Source: Catellatospora coxensis
GTDB lineage: Bacteria > Actinomycetota > Actinomycetes > Mycobacteriales > Micromonosporaceae
Direction: 5' to 3'
Length of the DNA: 64,000 bases
Assembly: GCF_016862635.1 (NCBI RefSeq)
Contig: NZ_BONI01000052.1
Span: 1-64,000, forward strand
The notes beneath the pieces are model-generated. The model had not been told where the DNA came from. It saw only the letters and a list, made by a program, of their open reading frames with translations, and made no database searches. Of this stretch, positions 6,373-17,734 are shown in pieces. A program made the position numbers and the translations under genes. Position 1 is the stretch's first letter. Each line of letters starts with the position of its first letter.

Positions 6373-8865
6373 CTAGTCCTGTTCGTCCGGCTCATCGGCA
6401 TTGCGGGCAATGGCGACGAGGGTTACGCCTTCTGGGAGGTCCATCAGCTTGACACCCATTGTGTTCCGATCGCGCGTCCGCCGCACGGGCTTCACCGGAG
6501 TTCGGATAACTCCGCCGTTGCTCGTGATAGCGAAGAGCTCGTCTTCCGGGCTGATAACGACCGCACCCACCAGTCCGCCACGGCGTTCGGTGATCTTTGC
6601 GGTCAATACACCCTTTCCGCCCCGGCCCTGCACCGGGTACTCGTCGATCGGGGTGCGCTTGGCGTAGCCGCCGTTGGTCGCCACGAGGACGTCCATGCCG
6701 TCCCGGACCACCTCCATGGCCAGCAGCTCGTCGCCGTCGCCGAAGCGCATGCCGATGACACCCGACGTGGCGCGGCCCATGGGGCGCAGTGCCTCGTCGG
6801 TGGCGTTGAAGCGGATGGCCTGCGCCTGCTTGCTCACGAGCAGCAGGTCGTCCTCCGCGGCGATCAGGGCGGCGCCGACGAGCTCGTCGTCGTCGCGCAG
6901 GTTGATCGCGATGATGCCACCGCTGCGGTTGGAGTCGAACTCTGCCAGCGCGGTCTTCTTCACGAGACCGTTCTTCGTGGCCAGCACCAGGTACGGCGCG
7001 ACCTCGTAGTTCTGGATCTCGATGACCTGGGCGATCTGCTCGTCGGGCTGGAAGGCGAGCAGGTTCGCCACGTGCTGGCCCTTCGCGATGCGCGAGGCCT
7101 CGGGGAACTCGTACGCCTTGGCGCGGTAGACCCGGCCCTTGTTCGTGAAGAACAGGATCCAGTCGTGCGTGGAGCAGACGAAGAAGTGGCTGACGATGTC
7201 GTCCTGCCGCAGCGTCGCGCCGGAGACGCCCTTGCCGCCCCGCTTCTGCGAGCGGTACAGGTCAACCTTTGTCCGTTTGGCGTACCCGGTTCGGGTGATG
7301 GTCACCACGACGTCCTCGCGCGCGATGAGGTCCTCCATGGAGACCTCGCCGTCGAACGGGATGATCTTCGTGCGCCGGTCGTCGCCCCACTTGGCCACGA
7401 TCTCGCCGAGCTCGTCGGAGATGATCTTCCGCTGCCGCTCGGGCTTGGCCAGGATGTCCTTGAGGTCCGCGATCTCCAGCTCGATCTTGGCGAGCTCGTC
7501 GATGATCCGCTGACGCTCCAGCGCGGCCAGCCGGCGCAGCTGCATGTCGAGGATCGCGGTGGCCTGGATCTCGTCGACGTCGAGCAGCGCCATGAGGCCG
7601 GTCTTCGACTCCTCAGCGCTCGGCGAGCGGCGGATGAGGGCGATGACCTCGTCCAGCATGTCCAGCGCCTTGACCAGACCGCGCAGGATGTGGGCGCGCT
7701 CCTCGGCCTTGCGCAGGCGGAAGGCCGTCCGTCGCTGGATGACCTCCATCTGGTGGCTGACGTAGTACATCAGGAACTGGGCCAGGTTCAGCGTGCGCGG
7801 CACGCCGTCGACCAGCGCCAGCATGTTCGCGCCGAACGTCTCCTGCAGCTGGGTGTGCTTGTAGAGGTTGTTCAGCACCACCTTGGCCACGGCGTCGCGC
7901 TTGAGCACGAGCACCAGGCGCATACCGGTGCGGCCGGAGGACTCGTCGCGGATGTCGGCGATGCCGCCCAGCTTGCCCTCCTTGACGAGCTCGGCGACGC
8001 GCTCGGCGAGGTTGTCCGGGTTGACCTGGTACGGCAGCTCGGTGACGACGAGGCAGGCGCGCCCCTTCTTGTCCTCCTCGACCTCGACCACGGCCCGCAT
8101 GCGGATCGAGCCGCGACCGGTGCGGTACGCCTCCTCGATCGTGCTGGTGCCGACGATCAGACCCCGGGTCGGGAAGTCCGGGCCCTTGACGATGCCGATG
8201 GCGGCTTCGAGCACCTCGGCCTCGGTGGCCTCGGGGTTCGCCAGGCACCACTGCACGGCCTGGCCGATCTCGCGGAGGTTGTGCGGCGGGATCTTGGTGG
8301 CCATACCGACGGCGATGCCCTCGGAGCCGTTGACGAGCAGGTTCGGGAACCGGGCCGGCAGGATCGTCGGTTCCTGGTTACGACCGTCGTAGTTCGGGAT
8401 GAAGTCGACGGTGTCCTCGTCGATGTCGCGCAGCAGCTCCATCGCGAGCGGGAACAGCCGGCACTCGGTGTACCGCATGGCGGCGGCGGGGTCGTTGCCC
8501 GGCGAGCCGAAGTTGCCGTTGCCGTCGATCAGCGGGTAGCGCAGCGACCACGGCTGCGCCATGCGCACCAGCGAGTCGTAGATCGCGGTGTCGCCGTGCG
8601 GGTGGTAGTTACCCATCACCTCGCCGACGACGCGGGCGCACTTGAAGTAGCCGCGGTCGGGACGGAAGCCGCCGTCGTACATCGCGTACAGGATCTTGCG
8701 GTGCACGGGCTTGAGGCCGTCGCGCACGTCCGGCAGCGCCCGGCCGACGATGACGCTCATGGCGTAGTCGAGGTACGACCGCTGCATCTCCACCTCGAGC
8801 CCGACGGGCTCGATGCGGCCGTGCACGCCGACCTCTTCCGGCCGAGGGTCAGGAGTCTCGCTCAC
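6373..8865 (-). CDS. gyrA: DNA gyrase subunit A
   Basis: An 830-residue subunit that breaks and rejoins DNA in the A2B2 topoisomerase that introduces negative supercoils. Motifs seen: [24 protein letters not shown] near the N-terminus, the quinolone region [17 protein letters not shown] (residues 88-104; T93 and D97 align with E. coli S83 and D87), and catalytic Y132 in [10 protein letters not shown] GyrA box QKRGGKG opens the C-terminal beta-pinwheel. The start is GTG at 8865. There is no intein. It lies downstream of gyrB and upstream of the DUF3566 gene, as in other actinobacteria. The DnaA-box palindrome at 8905-8967 lies in its leader. Confidence 0.98.
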   Translation of the reverse strand: MSETPDPRPEEVGVHGRIEPVGLEVEMQRSYLDYAMSVIVGRALPDVRDGLKPVHRKILYAMYDGGFRPDRGYFKCARVVGEVMGNYHPHGDTAIYDSLVRMAQPWSLRYPLIDGNGNFGSPGNDPAAAMRYTECRLFPLAMELLRDIDEDTVDFIPNYDGRNQEPTILPARFPNLLVNGSEGIAVGMATKIPPHNLREIGQAVQWCLANPEATEAEVLEAAIGIVKGPDFPTRGLIVGTSTIEEAYRTGRGSIRMRAVVEVEEDKKGRACLVVTELPYQVNPDNLAERVAELVKEGKLGGIADIRDESSGRTGMRLVLVLKRDAVAKVVLNNLYKHTQLQETFGANMLALVDGVPRTLNLAQFLMYYVSHQMEVIQRRTAFRLRKAEERAHILRGLVKALDMLDEVIALIRRSPSAEESKTGLMALLDVDEIQATAILDMQLRRLAALERQRIIDELAKIELEIADLKDILAKPERQRKIISDELGEIVAKWGDDRRTKIIPFDGEVSMEDLIAREDVVVTITRTGYAKRTKVDLYRSQKRGGKGVSGATLRQDDIVSHFFVCSTHDWILFFTNKGRVYRAKAYEFPEASRIAKGQHVANLLAFQPDEQIAQVIEIQNYEVAPYLVLATKNGLVKKTALAEFDSNRSGGIIAINLRDDDELVGAALIAAEDDLLLVSKQAQAIRFNATDEALRPMGRATSGVIGMRFGDGDELLAMEVVRDGMDVLVATNGGYAKRTPIDEYPVQGRGGKGVLTAKITERRGGLVGAVVISPEDELFAITSNGGVIRTPVKPVRRTRDRNTMGVKLMDLPEGVTLVAIARNADEPDEQD

Positions 8866-8904
8866 TGTCTAAAACTCTTTTCCTGCGTATGAAGCTGAGG
8901 AAGC

Positions 8905-8967
8905 TGTGGATAACGCTGTGGATCAGGGCCCGACCTGTGGATAAACAGTGTGTCTATCCACAGGTCG
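8905..8967. promoter_or_regulatory. DnaA-box cluster with 13-bp palindrome between gyrB and gyrA
   Basis: Consensus DnaA boxes (TTATCCACA read on the minus strand) lie at 8905-8913 and 8936-8944, and the near-box CTATCCACA lies at 8954-8962. The last two form a perfect inverted repeat, cgacctgtggata (8931-8943) with tatccacaggtcg (8955-8967). A weaker box is at 8917-8925. The site may bind DnaA to tune gyrA, or form a hairpin in the transcript; the sequence allows both. Confidence 0.6.
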
Positions 8968-9013
8968 GCAGGTTCCTGGCCTTAGATGCCCAAACTCGGA
9001 CATCCGTCCTGGC

Positions 9014-10972
<1,959 letters not shown>

Positions 10973-11421
10973 TCTCAATCCCTCCTCCGCCGCCGGAGCG
11001 ACGGGGACGACAACCAGTCCTGTCTCACCGCGTCCGCATACCCACGCACCGGGGACAGGCTTCGCCGGGCAGGCATACGCGGGACGGGGGTGACACACGG
11101 CGCGACACAGGGCGGACCTGCGGCGTACGGGACAACCCACCGGTGTCGCGTACACGGTCCACCCAGTGTTCTGCTCTCGGTCTCGATCCTACTGTGTCGT
11201 GCCGACATCTGCCGCACGCGGCACCCACAGAACGTCGTTTCGAGGCCCTCACAGCCCCGTAGCCGCCCGAAAGCCTCCGGTCGCAACTCCCCCCACGGAG
11301 GTGGCGCTCCTGAGGGCCGGTGGCGAGCGGGCCCAGAAGCACCGGTTCAGAGGGTCGCGCAATGTCCTCCGTATGCCGTAAGTTGCGCACGGCCTGGAAC
11401 TCAAGCGCTCGAGAGGCTGAC
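10973..11421. other. divergent intergenic region between gyrB and a hypothetical gene
   Basis: These 449 bases separate gyrB (leftward) from the next gene (rightward) and must carry the gyrB promoter. On the minus strand TAGGAT (11186-11191) is a possible -10 hexamer, without a convincing -35. No frame with coding bias or known family is visible. Confidence 0.5.
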
Positions 11422-11976
11422 ATGGGTCTGGACAACGTCGCGGTGCAGTGGCCGGCCACGGGCCGCTTCTACGACCCGGTGGCGCCCGCGGAATTCGTCG
11501 ACTTCGCCGAGCTGGCCGAACAGCCGAGCACCGCCGCGCCGACCGCCGCGCTCGCGGGTCACATCGCCCGCACCGGCACGGTCCGCGCCACGGCGTACAC
11601 CGAGGTCGTCGATCTGCTGCTCGGACTCAAGGGTGTGCTCTACGCCACCGAGGCCGCCGAGGAGGACGAGGACCCGGTCATCGACCCCGACGGCTGCGCC
11701 TGGATCGCGGGCGGCCTGGAGAAGTTCGTCGCGGGCCACGCACCGCACGGCGACACCGTCACGTTCGACAGCGTCGCCGCTGTGCTTCGCGCCGCACTGA
11801 CCGATTCCCGACTCCCCGAGCAGCAGCTGCGCTGGCTCGAAACGCGTCTCGACGCGCTGCGCGAGGAGACCGACGGGGACCCGCAGTGGAGTTTCCCGCT
11901 GTCGGAGTTCGGGGTGCTGGCCCAGTTCTACCGCCGCTGCGCCGACCGCGGCTTCGCCGTCTACGCCGAATCCTGA
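11422..11976 (+). CDS. hypothetical protein
   Basis: A 184-residue, acidic, apparently soluble protein beginning MGLDNVAVQWPATGRFYDPVAPAEFVDFAEL and ending RRCADRGFAVYAES. I recognise no family. No signal peptide, membrane helix or catalytic motif is visible. The ATG at 11422 is preceded by GAGAGG at a good distance; an in-frame ATG at 11320 would add 34 residues rich in Arg and Ser that look non-coding. Its 3' end overlaps the convergent TIMP-like gene by 16 bases, so the two messages share an antisense end. Confidence 0.75.
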   Translation: MGLDNVAVQWPATGRFYDPVAPAEFVDFAELAEQPSTAAPTAALAGHIARTGTVRATAYTEVVDLLLGLKGVLYATEAAEEDEDPVIDPDGCAWIAGGLEKFVAGHAPHGDTVTFDSVAAVLRAALTDSRLPEQQLRWLETRLDALREETDGDPQWSFPLSEFGVLAQFYRRCADRGFAVYAES

Positions 11977-12575
11977 CCGTCCGGGCGGGTCTCGTCCTGT
12001 CCCCCGGTCGCGGGGTCGGGGTTCGCCTGCCCGATGCCGGCGTCCGTGGGAGCGGACGCCGGTTGCGCCGAACGGCGGCGCAGCACCCACCAGAGCGCGA
12101 GCGCGGCGAGCAGTACCACGGCGCCGCCGCCGAGCAATGCGGCGACCGGCACGTCGCCCTCCAGCTCGACCTCGGGAGCCGCGCCGAGCAGTTGATTGCC
12201 GGAGCACAGGCTGGTCTGGCCCTCCCGGCTGTAGATCAGGTACCGGTTGCCCTCGACGAAGTCGAAACCGCAGCTCGGGCCTTCCATCGCGGTCCTGACC
12301 TCGACGTGACCCTGCGCGTCGCCTTTTCGCACCTGCTCGACGGTGAGCCGGGCGGTCATCAGGTCGCCGGACGACATGCTGAACACAGGCCGGTCGATGT
12401 CGACGACCACCCCGACGAACACGAGGTCGGCCCAGGCCGCATTCTCCACCGGATCGGGTTCGGCGCAGCTGCACGCGCACGCCGTCCCCGACGGCCCGAC
12501 GACCAGCACTGAGGTCAGCACCATCAGCGCCGCAAGATGTCCCCACAGTCTCCGCATGGCCTTCAGATGCCTCAT
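11961..12575 (-). CDS. exported TIMP/netrin-like membrane-anchored protein
   Basis: A 204-residue protein with an N-terminal signal sequence (LWGHLAALMVLTSVLVVGPSGTACA). The start of the mature protein, CACSCAEPDPVENAAWADLVFVGVVVDID, is the pattern of the bacterial NTR/TIMP-like OB-fold (CxC near the N-terminus followed by A-VFxGxV). More Cys residues occur in GPSCGFDF and TSLCSGNQ. A membrane helix (VAALLGGGAVVLLAALALWWVL) and an Arg-rich stop-transfer sequence precede a disordered tail. It is therefore probably displayed outside the cell and anchored by its C-terminus. In animals TIMPs inhibit metalloproteases; the bacterial role is unknown and I infer none. Confidence 0.7.
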   Translation of the reverse strand: MRHLKAMRRLWGHLAALMVLTSVLVVGPSGTACACSCAEPDPVENAAWADLVFVGVVVDIDRPVFSMSSGDLMTARLTVEQVRKGDAQGHVEVRTAMEGPSCGFDFVEGNRYLIYSREGQTSLCSGNQLLGAAPEVELEGDVPVAALLGGGAVVLLAALALWWVLRRRSAQPASAPTDAGIGQANPDPATGGQDETRPDGQDSA

Positions 12576-12785
12576 CCGTCATCGAGGTTCCGAAGATCCG
12601 CTCCGATGCACGGGCCGCCCCTCCGGCCGATCGACGCCCCCATGGCCCACCCGGGCCGCCGGCGGTCGCCCACGGCGACGATTCATGATCGCTGCTTGCG
12701 GTCCCCGGTCCCGATGTGCGGTCTGACCGCATCTCCTGACCGGCTGACCGGAAACAGCGATCATCGCCCGCGCCCCGACCGGGGA

Positions 12786-12837
12786 GCGTTAAGAAGGGCA
12801 CCTTCCTCTACGCATAGCGTTAAGAAGGTGCCCTTCC
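12786..12837. repeat. paired 21-bp repeat, direct and inverted
   Basis: Two 21-base units (12786-12806 and 12817-12837) begin with gcgttaagaagg and end with ttcc. The five bases between them differ (gcacc versus tgccc) in such a way that aagggcaccttc in the first pairs perfectly with gaaggtgccctt in the second. The pair is thus both a direct repeat and a 12-bp hairpin. It ends 17 bases from the stop of the leftward DUF721 gene and may terminate it. I recall similar gttaagaagg elements as dispersed repeats in Micromonosporaceae; this needs a search. Confidence 0.6.
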
Positions 12838-12854
12838 TTTGGTCCAAGGCGGGG

Positions 12855-13385
12855 TCAGCCGTAGGTGTCGCCGGGGCCGGTGCCGCGGACGCGTTTGCGG
12901 CCGTGGGACCAGGAGGGGGCGGCGGGGCCGTGGATGTGGAGTTTGGTGACGACGTTGTTGCCCACGGTGCCGGCGATGCGGGTGAGGATGGTCCGGGCGA
13001 GCAGGCGCAGCTGGGTCGCCCAGGCGGTGGATTCGGCCTCGACCGTCAGCTCGCCGTTCTCCAGTTTCACCGGGCGGCTGTGGGTGGCGATGTCCGGGCC
13101 CACGCACTTCTCCCACTCGCCGAACACGGTCGCCTCGGCCGTCGGACGCTGCCAGCCGCGCGACTTCATCAGCCGGGACAGCACGTCGCCGAGTTTCGCC
13201 GGGTCGCGCGGGTCAGGTCCGGGGCCGGAGTAGCCGCGTGGCCGGTAGCGGGCCGGACTCTCGCCCTTGGCCCGCGCCTCCGCCGCGGCCTGGTGGCGTG
13301 CCGCGCGCTTCTTGAGCGCCGCGTCGAGCGCGGCTCGGGCCAGCTCCGGACCGTTCTGCTCCGCGGGGGGTACGGCGTCAGCCAC
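12855..13385 (-). CDS. dciA: DUF721/DciA-like replication protein
   Basis: A 176-residue protein. The DUF721 core is [73 protein letters not shown] (about residues 67-145). DUF721 proteins next to recF and gyrB in actinobacteria are DciA homologues, which load or recruit the replicative helicase DnaB. The N-terminal 60 residues are basic and disordered. The frame overlaps the recF stop by 8 bases, so it belongs to the dnaN-gnd-recF operon. The role in helicase loading is carried over from the family. Confidence 0.88.
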   Translation of the reverse strand: MADAVPPAEQNGPELARAALDAALKKRAARHQAAAEARAKGESPARYRPRGYSGPGPDPRDPAKLGDVLSRLMKSRGWQRPTAEATVFGEWEKCVGPDIATHSRPVKLENGELTVEAESTAWATQLRLLARTILTRIAGTVGNNVVTKLHIHGPAAPSWSHGRKRVRGTGPGDTYG

Positions 13386-14484
13386 GGCTCACCTCCCCAG
13401 GGGTCACGAAGTATCGGGCGCCGCGTAGCGCGGCGGGCACGTCGGCCTCGACCGCGCACGTGATGATCACCTGGGCGGCGTCGCCGATGAGCTGGGCCAG
13501 GCGCTCGCGGCGTCCGGTGTCCAGCTCGGCGAAGACGTCGTCGAGGATCAGGACGGGTTCGATGCCGTCGGCCCGCAGCAGGCTGTAGCCGGCCAGCCGG
13601 AGCGCGAGCGCGTATGACCAGGACTCGCCGTGGCTGGCGTAGCCCTTGACGGGCAGGTCGCCGAGGCGGAGCACCAGGTCGTCGCGGTGCGGGCCGGCCA
13701 GCGTGGTGCCCCGGGCGATCTCGTCGGCGCGGACCTCCGCCAGTGCGGCCAGCATCGCCTCCGGGGTCGGCTCGGGCACCGAGGCGCGATACTCCGCGAC
13801 CGCCTTGCCCACTCCGGCGCTGACCTGCTGGTAGGCGTCCTCCAGGTATGGCGCGAGCTGCTCGACCAGGGCGAGGCGGGCCCGCAGCAGCTGCGCGCCG
13901 TGCTCGGCGAGGTGGGTGTCCCACACCTCGAGGGTGCTCAGGTCGCCGCCGCGCGACCCGCCGACCTTGCGGCTCAGGTACGCGGTGCGCAGCAGGGCGT
14001 TGCGCTGCTTGAGCACCCGGTCGTAGTCGGCCCGCACCCCGGCGAACCGGGGCTGCCGGGCGGTGAGCAGGTCGTCGAGGTAACGCCGCCGCTGGTCGGG
14101 CTCGCCGCGCACCAGGGCCAGGTCCTCGGGCGCGAACAGCACCAGCCGCAGCGCGCCGAGGATGTCGCGAGGCCGCTTGGCCGGAGACCGGCCGAGCCGG
14201 GCCCGGTTGGCCTTGCCCGGCACGATCTCCAGCTCGACCAGCAGTTCGCGGCGCTCGTGCACGATCGCGCAGCGGATCACGCCGCTGCTCGCGCCGACCC
14301 GCACCAGCGGGGCGTCGGTGGAGACCCGGTGACTGGCCAGCGTGGCGATGTAGCCGAGCGCCTCGACCAGGTTGGTCTTGCCCACGCCGTTCGGGCCGAT
14401 CAGCACGTTCGGCCCCGGCTCGAGGTCGACGCCCACCCGTGGATACGAGCGGACGTCGACGAGTTCGAGCCTTCTGACGTACAA
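13378..14484 (-). CDS. recF: DNA replication and repair protein RecF
   Basis: A 368-residue SMC-like ATPase that helps load RecA at gaps. Walker A is GPNGVGKT (residues 30-37). The signature and Walker B region near the C-terminus reads [22 protein letters not shown] place the start at TTG 14484 because the product then begins [17 protein letters not shown], the usual RecF N-terminus; a GTG at 14514 would add ten residues that overlap gnd. The start is 2 bases past the gnd stop codon, so translation is coupled to gnd. The gene overlaps the downstream DUF721 gene. Confidence 0.95.
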   Translation of the reverse strand: MYVRRLELVDVRSYPRVGVDLEPGPNVLIGPNGVGKTNLVEALGYIATLASHRVSTDAPLVRVGASSGVIRCAIVHERRELLVELEIVPGKANRARLGRSPAKRPRDILGALRLVLFAPEDLALVRGEPDQRRRYLDDLLTARQPRFAGVRADYDRVLKQRNALLRTAYLSRKVGGSRGGDLSTLEVWDTHLAEHGAQLLRARLALVEQLAPYLEDAYQQVSAGVGKAVAEYRASVPEPTPEAMLAALAEVRADEIARGTTLAGPHRDDLVLRLGDLPVKGYASHGESWSYALALRLAGYSLLRADGIEPVLILDDVFAELDTGRRERLAQLIGDAAQVIITCAVEADVPAALRGARYFVTPGEVSRG

Positions 14485-14485
14485 C

Positions 14486-15361
14486 TCAGCCGGCCTGCTG
14501 CACGGCGTGCCCACCGAACTGGTTGCGCAGCGCCGCGATCGCCTTCATCGCCGGGGAGTCGTCCTGGCGGGACTCGAAGCGGGCGAACAGCGACGCGGAG
14601 ATGACGTGCATCGGCACGGCGAGGCGGATGGCCTCCTCGACGGTCCAGCGGCCCTCGCCGGTGTCGTCGGCGTAGCCCTTCAACTTCTCCAGGTGCTCGT
14701 CGTCGGTGAGGGCGAGGTCCATCAGGTCGAGCAGCCAGGACCGGATGACGGTGCCCTCGCGCCACGACCGGAACACACCCGGCACGTTGGTGACCAGCTC
14801 GGAGGCCTCCAGCAGCTCGAAGCCCTCGGCGTAGGCGTGCATCAGGCCGTACTCGATGCCGTTGTGCACCATCTTGGCGTAGTGGCCGGCGCCGACCGGG
14901 CCGGCGTGCACGAAGCCGAACTCGCCCGCCGGCTTGAGCGCGTCGAAGACCGGCATCATCCGGGCGACGTTCTCGTCGGAGCCGCCGACCATCAGGCCGT
15001 AGCCGTTGTCCTTGCCCCAGACGCCGCCGGACACGCCGACGTCCATGTAGCCGATGCCCCGCGTGCTCAGCCGCCCGGCCCGCGGGCCGTCCGAGGAGAA
15101 GCGCGAGTTGCCGCCGTCGATGATCAGGTCACCGGGGCTGAGCAGCGGGGCCAGCTCGTCGATGGTGGCCTCGGTGACGCCCGCGGGCACCATCACCCAC
15201 ACCGCGCGCGGCGCCGCCAGCTTGGCGACGAGGTCGGCCAGGTTCTCGGCGTCGGACAGGGCCGGGTTGCGGTCATATCCGACGACCTCGTGACCCGCCT
15301 CGCGCAGGCGGTCACGCATGTTGCCGCCCATCTTGCCGAGTCCGACCAGACCGAGCTGCAT
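14486..15361 (-). CDS. gnd: 6-phosphogluconate dehydrogenase, decarboxylating (short form)
   Basis: A 291-residue enzyme that oxidises 6-phosphogluconate to ribulose-5-phosphate and CO2 in the pentose phosphate pathway. The Rossmann start is [12 protein letters not shown]. Substrate-site motifs are [19 protein letters not shown] and [16 protein letters not shown], the last containing the catalytic Lys. Its length matches the short GndA/YqeC type, often NAD-dependent, rather than the 470-residue form. In actinobacteria this gene sits between dnaN and recF, as here. Coupling of a metabolic gene into the replication operon is conserved but unexplained. Confidence 0.95.
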   Translation of the reverse strand: MQLGLVGLGKMGGNMRDRLREAGHEVVGYDRNPALSDAENLADLVAKLAAPRAVWVMVPAGVTEATIDELAPLLSPGDLIIDGGNSRFSSDGPRAGRLSTRGIGYMDVGVSGGVWGKDNGYGLMVGGSDENVARMMPVFDALKPAGEFGFVHAGPVGAGHYAKMVHNGIEYGLMHAYAEGFELLEASELVTNVPGVFRSWREGTVIRSWLLDLMDLALTDDEHLEKLKGYADDTGEGRWTVEEAIRLAVPMHVISASLFARFESRQDDSPAMKAIAALRNQFGGHAVQQAG

Positions 15362-15398
15362 GTCTTCCCCCTTGGTGCGTTGGAGCCTGGCCGCTGTG

Positions 15399-16547
15399 TC
15401 AGCGGCCCACCCTGATCGGCATGATCAGGTAGCGGAACCCGGGGATCACCGCACCGTCTGCGTCGGCGGGGGTGATGACCGCGGGCTTGAACGGGTCGTT
15501 GAACGAGAACACCGCGGTCGGCGCGCCGAGCGCGCCCAGGCCCTCGATGAGGTACTGCGGGTTGAACGCGATCGTCATCGACTCGCCGGTGAACGTGGCG
15601 TCCATCGCCTCGCTCGCGCGGGCCTCCTCGGTGCCGCCGGCCTCGACCACGAGACCATCCTCGCTGAAGCTCAGCCGCACGGGCGTGGCTTTCTCGGCCA
15701 CCAGCGAGACGCGCTTGACGACCTCGACGAGCGACGACACGGTGACCCGCGCCTCGGAGGCGTAGCTGGGCGCGAACAGCGAGCGCACCGGCGGGTACGA
15801 CTGGCCGTCGAGCAGGCGGCTGGTGGTCCGGCGGGAGCCGCCGACCTTCGAGCCGCCCAGGAAGCCGATCATGCCCTCGCCCTTGCCGCCGTCGGCGAGT
15901 GCGATGGTGACGTCGCCGCCGGTCGGGCCGAGCGTCTTGGCGGTGTCGGCCAGGGTGCGCGCCGGGACCAGCGCGTTGACGCTGATCTCCGGGTCGTCCG
16001 GCGTCCAGGAGATCTCCCGGATGGCGAGCCGGTAGCGGTCGGTGGCGAGCAGCGCCAGGGTGTCCCCGGACAGCTCCAGCCGCACGCCCGTCATCATCGG
16101 CAGCGTCTCGTCGCGCCCGGCCGCGATGGCGACCTGGGACACGGCCGAGGCGAACACCGCGGCGTCGACGCGGCCGGCGCTGGCGGGCAGCTCCGGCAGG
16201 GTCGGGTAGTCCTCGACCGGCATCGTCGGCAGGGTGAACCGGGCGCTGCCGCACACCAGCTCCAGGTGCGCGCCGACGGCGGCGATCTCCACCGGTTTGG
16301 CCGGCAGCGCCTTGGTGATCTCGGCGAGCAGGCGGCCGGAGACCAGGGTCGCGCCGTCCGCGTCGGCCTGCACCTCCACGTCCACCTGGTTGGAGACCTC
16401 GTAGTCGAAGCCGGAGACGTGCAGGCGGCCGTCGGCGACCCGCAGCATCACACCTGCCAGAACCGGCACCGAGGGCCGGCTCGGAAGGCTCTTGGCGGTC
16501 CAGGCCACGGCGTCGGCGAGCGCGTCGCGCTCTACCCGAAACTTCAT
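15399..16547 (-). CDS. dnaN: DNA polymerase III sliding clamp (beta subunit)
   Basis: A 382-residue clamp of three repeated domains. The N-terminus is MKFRVERDALADAVAWTAKSLPSRPSVPVLAGV, and the C-terminus ends FRYLIMPIRVGR, near the hydrophobic cleft used by clamp-binding motifs. AGGAGGG lies 8 bases before the ATG at 16547; an upstream ATG at 16568 lacks such a site. The dimeric ring tethers polymerase to DNA. It reads away from oriC and heads the dnaN-gnd-recF-DUF721 group. Confidence 0.97.
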   Translation of the reverse strand: MKFRVERDALADAVAWTAKSLPSRPSVPVLAGVMLRVADGRLHVSGFDYEVSNQVDVEVQADADGATLVSGRLLAEITKALPAKPVEIAAVGAHLELVCGSARFTLPTMPVEDYPTLPELPASAGRVDAAVFASAVSQVAIAAGRDETLPMMTGVRLELSGDTLALLATDRYRLAIREISWTPDDPEISVNALVPARTLADTAKTLGPTGGDVTIALADGGKGEGMIGFLGGSKVGGSRRTTSRLLDGQSYPPVRSLFAPSYASEARVTVSSLVEVVKRVSLVAEKATPVRLSFSEDGLVVEAGGTEEARASEAMDATFTGESMTIAFNPQYLIEGLGALGAPTAVFSFNDPFKPAVITPADADGAVIPGFRYLIMPIRVGR

Positions 16548-16599
16548 CTTCAGCCCTCCTGTGGTCACGTCGATGCTGCCAAGCTGACCACTGAAACCT

Positions 16600-17130
16600 T
16601 AGGACCCCCGAGCGATCTCCCCTCGGGGACCCCTGTGGATCGGCGGCGGCCGAGCATCCACAACTTCCCGAACCCCGATGATTTCTTGATTTCTCTCTTA
16701 GAGATAACTCCCGTCTTCATCATCGGTGCTGTGGAAACTGTGGATTAACGCCGTACTCCCAGGTCAGCCCGCATGTGGGGGTGTGGAGGAGCGGTGGACG
16801 GCCGGTGGATAACCCGCCGGTTTCTCCACAGCCGGAGCTTCGTCCACCGGTTGTCCACCGGCGTCCACAGGTTATCCACCGGCAATCCCCAGAGGTTCTC
16901 CCCAAACTGTGGACGCCGGGCATCCACGTCCTCCACAGCGATATCCACCGATCATGGCCCGCTGTCCACGGATCAAGGGCGCCGTCCACATGGGTGTCCA
17001 CACTCTTTCCACAGCAAGATTTTTGGGGGTTTCTCTGTCCACATCCGTCCACAGCGGATCCACAGCCAATCCACCGGGTTATCCACGGACTTATCCACGA
17101 CCGCTGTGGACAACGGGCAACCTTTCGCCG
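16600..17130. other. oriC: chromosomal replication origin oriC
   Basis: About 500 bases next to dnaN are packed with some twenty DnaA-box-like nonamers (TTRTCCACA and variants) in both orientations. Examples are TTATCCACC near 16872, TTATCCACG near 17079 and 17090, and a perfect TTGTCCACA read on the minus strand at 17105-17113. An AT-rich stretch (about 16677-16715) lies at the dnaN side and is the likely unwinding element. Box density and position identify it as oriC; many boxes are one or two bases off consensus, as is common in actinobacterial origins. Confidence 0.92.
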
Positions 17131-17194
17131 TCGCGGGCGACTTGTAGGGGGCGTACCCGGCTCCGGACACCCTCTACCCACAAGGCGGATCCCG

Positions 17195-17734
17195 ATGAGC
17201 GCATCGCGCGCCGAAGAGTTCGAGGCGTACGTGCGAGCGCGGACGCCGGCCCTGCTGCGGGCCGCCTACCTGCTGACCGGTGACCAGCATCTGGCCGAGG
17301 ACCTCGTCAACGACTCGCTGAGCCGCACCCACCAGGTCTGGCACCGGATCTGGGACGGCAACCCCGAGGCGTACACCCGAAAGATCATGTATCACCTGCA
17401 GATCTCGTGGTGGCGTCGCCGCAGGCGCACCCCGGAGCGGTTGACGGACCTCCCCCCGGAACCGGGCGACCACTCCCCCGCCCAGGCCGCCGTCGACGAG
17501 CACGCGCGCACCGTCACCCGGCTCGCGCTGCACGAGGCGCTCGCCCGGCTCGGCGCCCGCCAGCGCGCCGTCCTGGTGCTGCGCTACTTCGAGGACCTGA
17601 CCGAATCGCAGGTGGCCGACCTGCTCGGCATCACGGTCGGCACGGTCAAGTCGCAGTCCGCCAAGGCGCTGGCGCGGCTGCGCACCGACGCGCCCCACCT
17701 GCTCGACTCCCCCATCAGCGACAGGAAGCTGTGA
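17195..17734 (+). CDS. SigE-family ECF RNA polymerase sigma factor
   Basis: A 179-residue sigma factor. Region 2 is RAAYLLTGDQHLAEDLVNDSLSRTHQVWHRI, and region 4 is LGARQRAVLVLRYFEDLTESQVADLLGITVGTVKSQSAKALARLR. The LLTG-AEDLVQ style is that of the SigE family common in Streptomyces and Micromonosporaceae. AAGGCGGA precedes the ATG at 17195. Its stop overlaps the start of the next membrane protein gene (TGATG), suggesting coupled expression and that the partner modulates it. It lies between oriC and dnaA, reading toward dnaA, which is an unusual place. Confidence 0.9.
   Translation: MSASRAEEFEAYVRARTPALLRAAYLLTGDQHLAEDLVNDSLSRTHQVWHRIWDGNPEAYTRKIMYHLQISWWRRRRRTPERLTDLPPEPGDHSPAQAAVDEHARTVTRLALHEALARLGARQRAVLVLRYFEDLTESQVADLLGITVGTVKSQSAKALARLRTDAPHLLDSPISDRKL

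Noticed and set aside
5086-8892. 1268-codon open frame on the plus strand
   Set aside because: It is antisense to DUF3566 and gyrA. High GC content keeps the reverse frame free of stops; the translation is rich in Arg, Asp and His without any family.
12685-12764. atgatcgctg/cagcgatcat inverted pair
   Set aside because: Ten base pairs with a 60-base loop and no gene end nearby; too weak to call a terminator.
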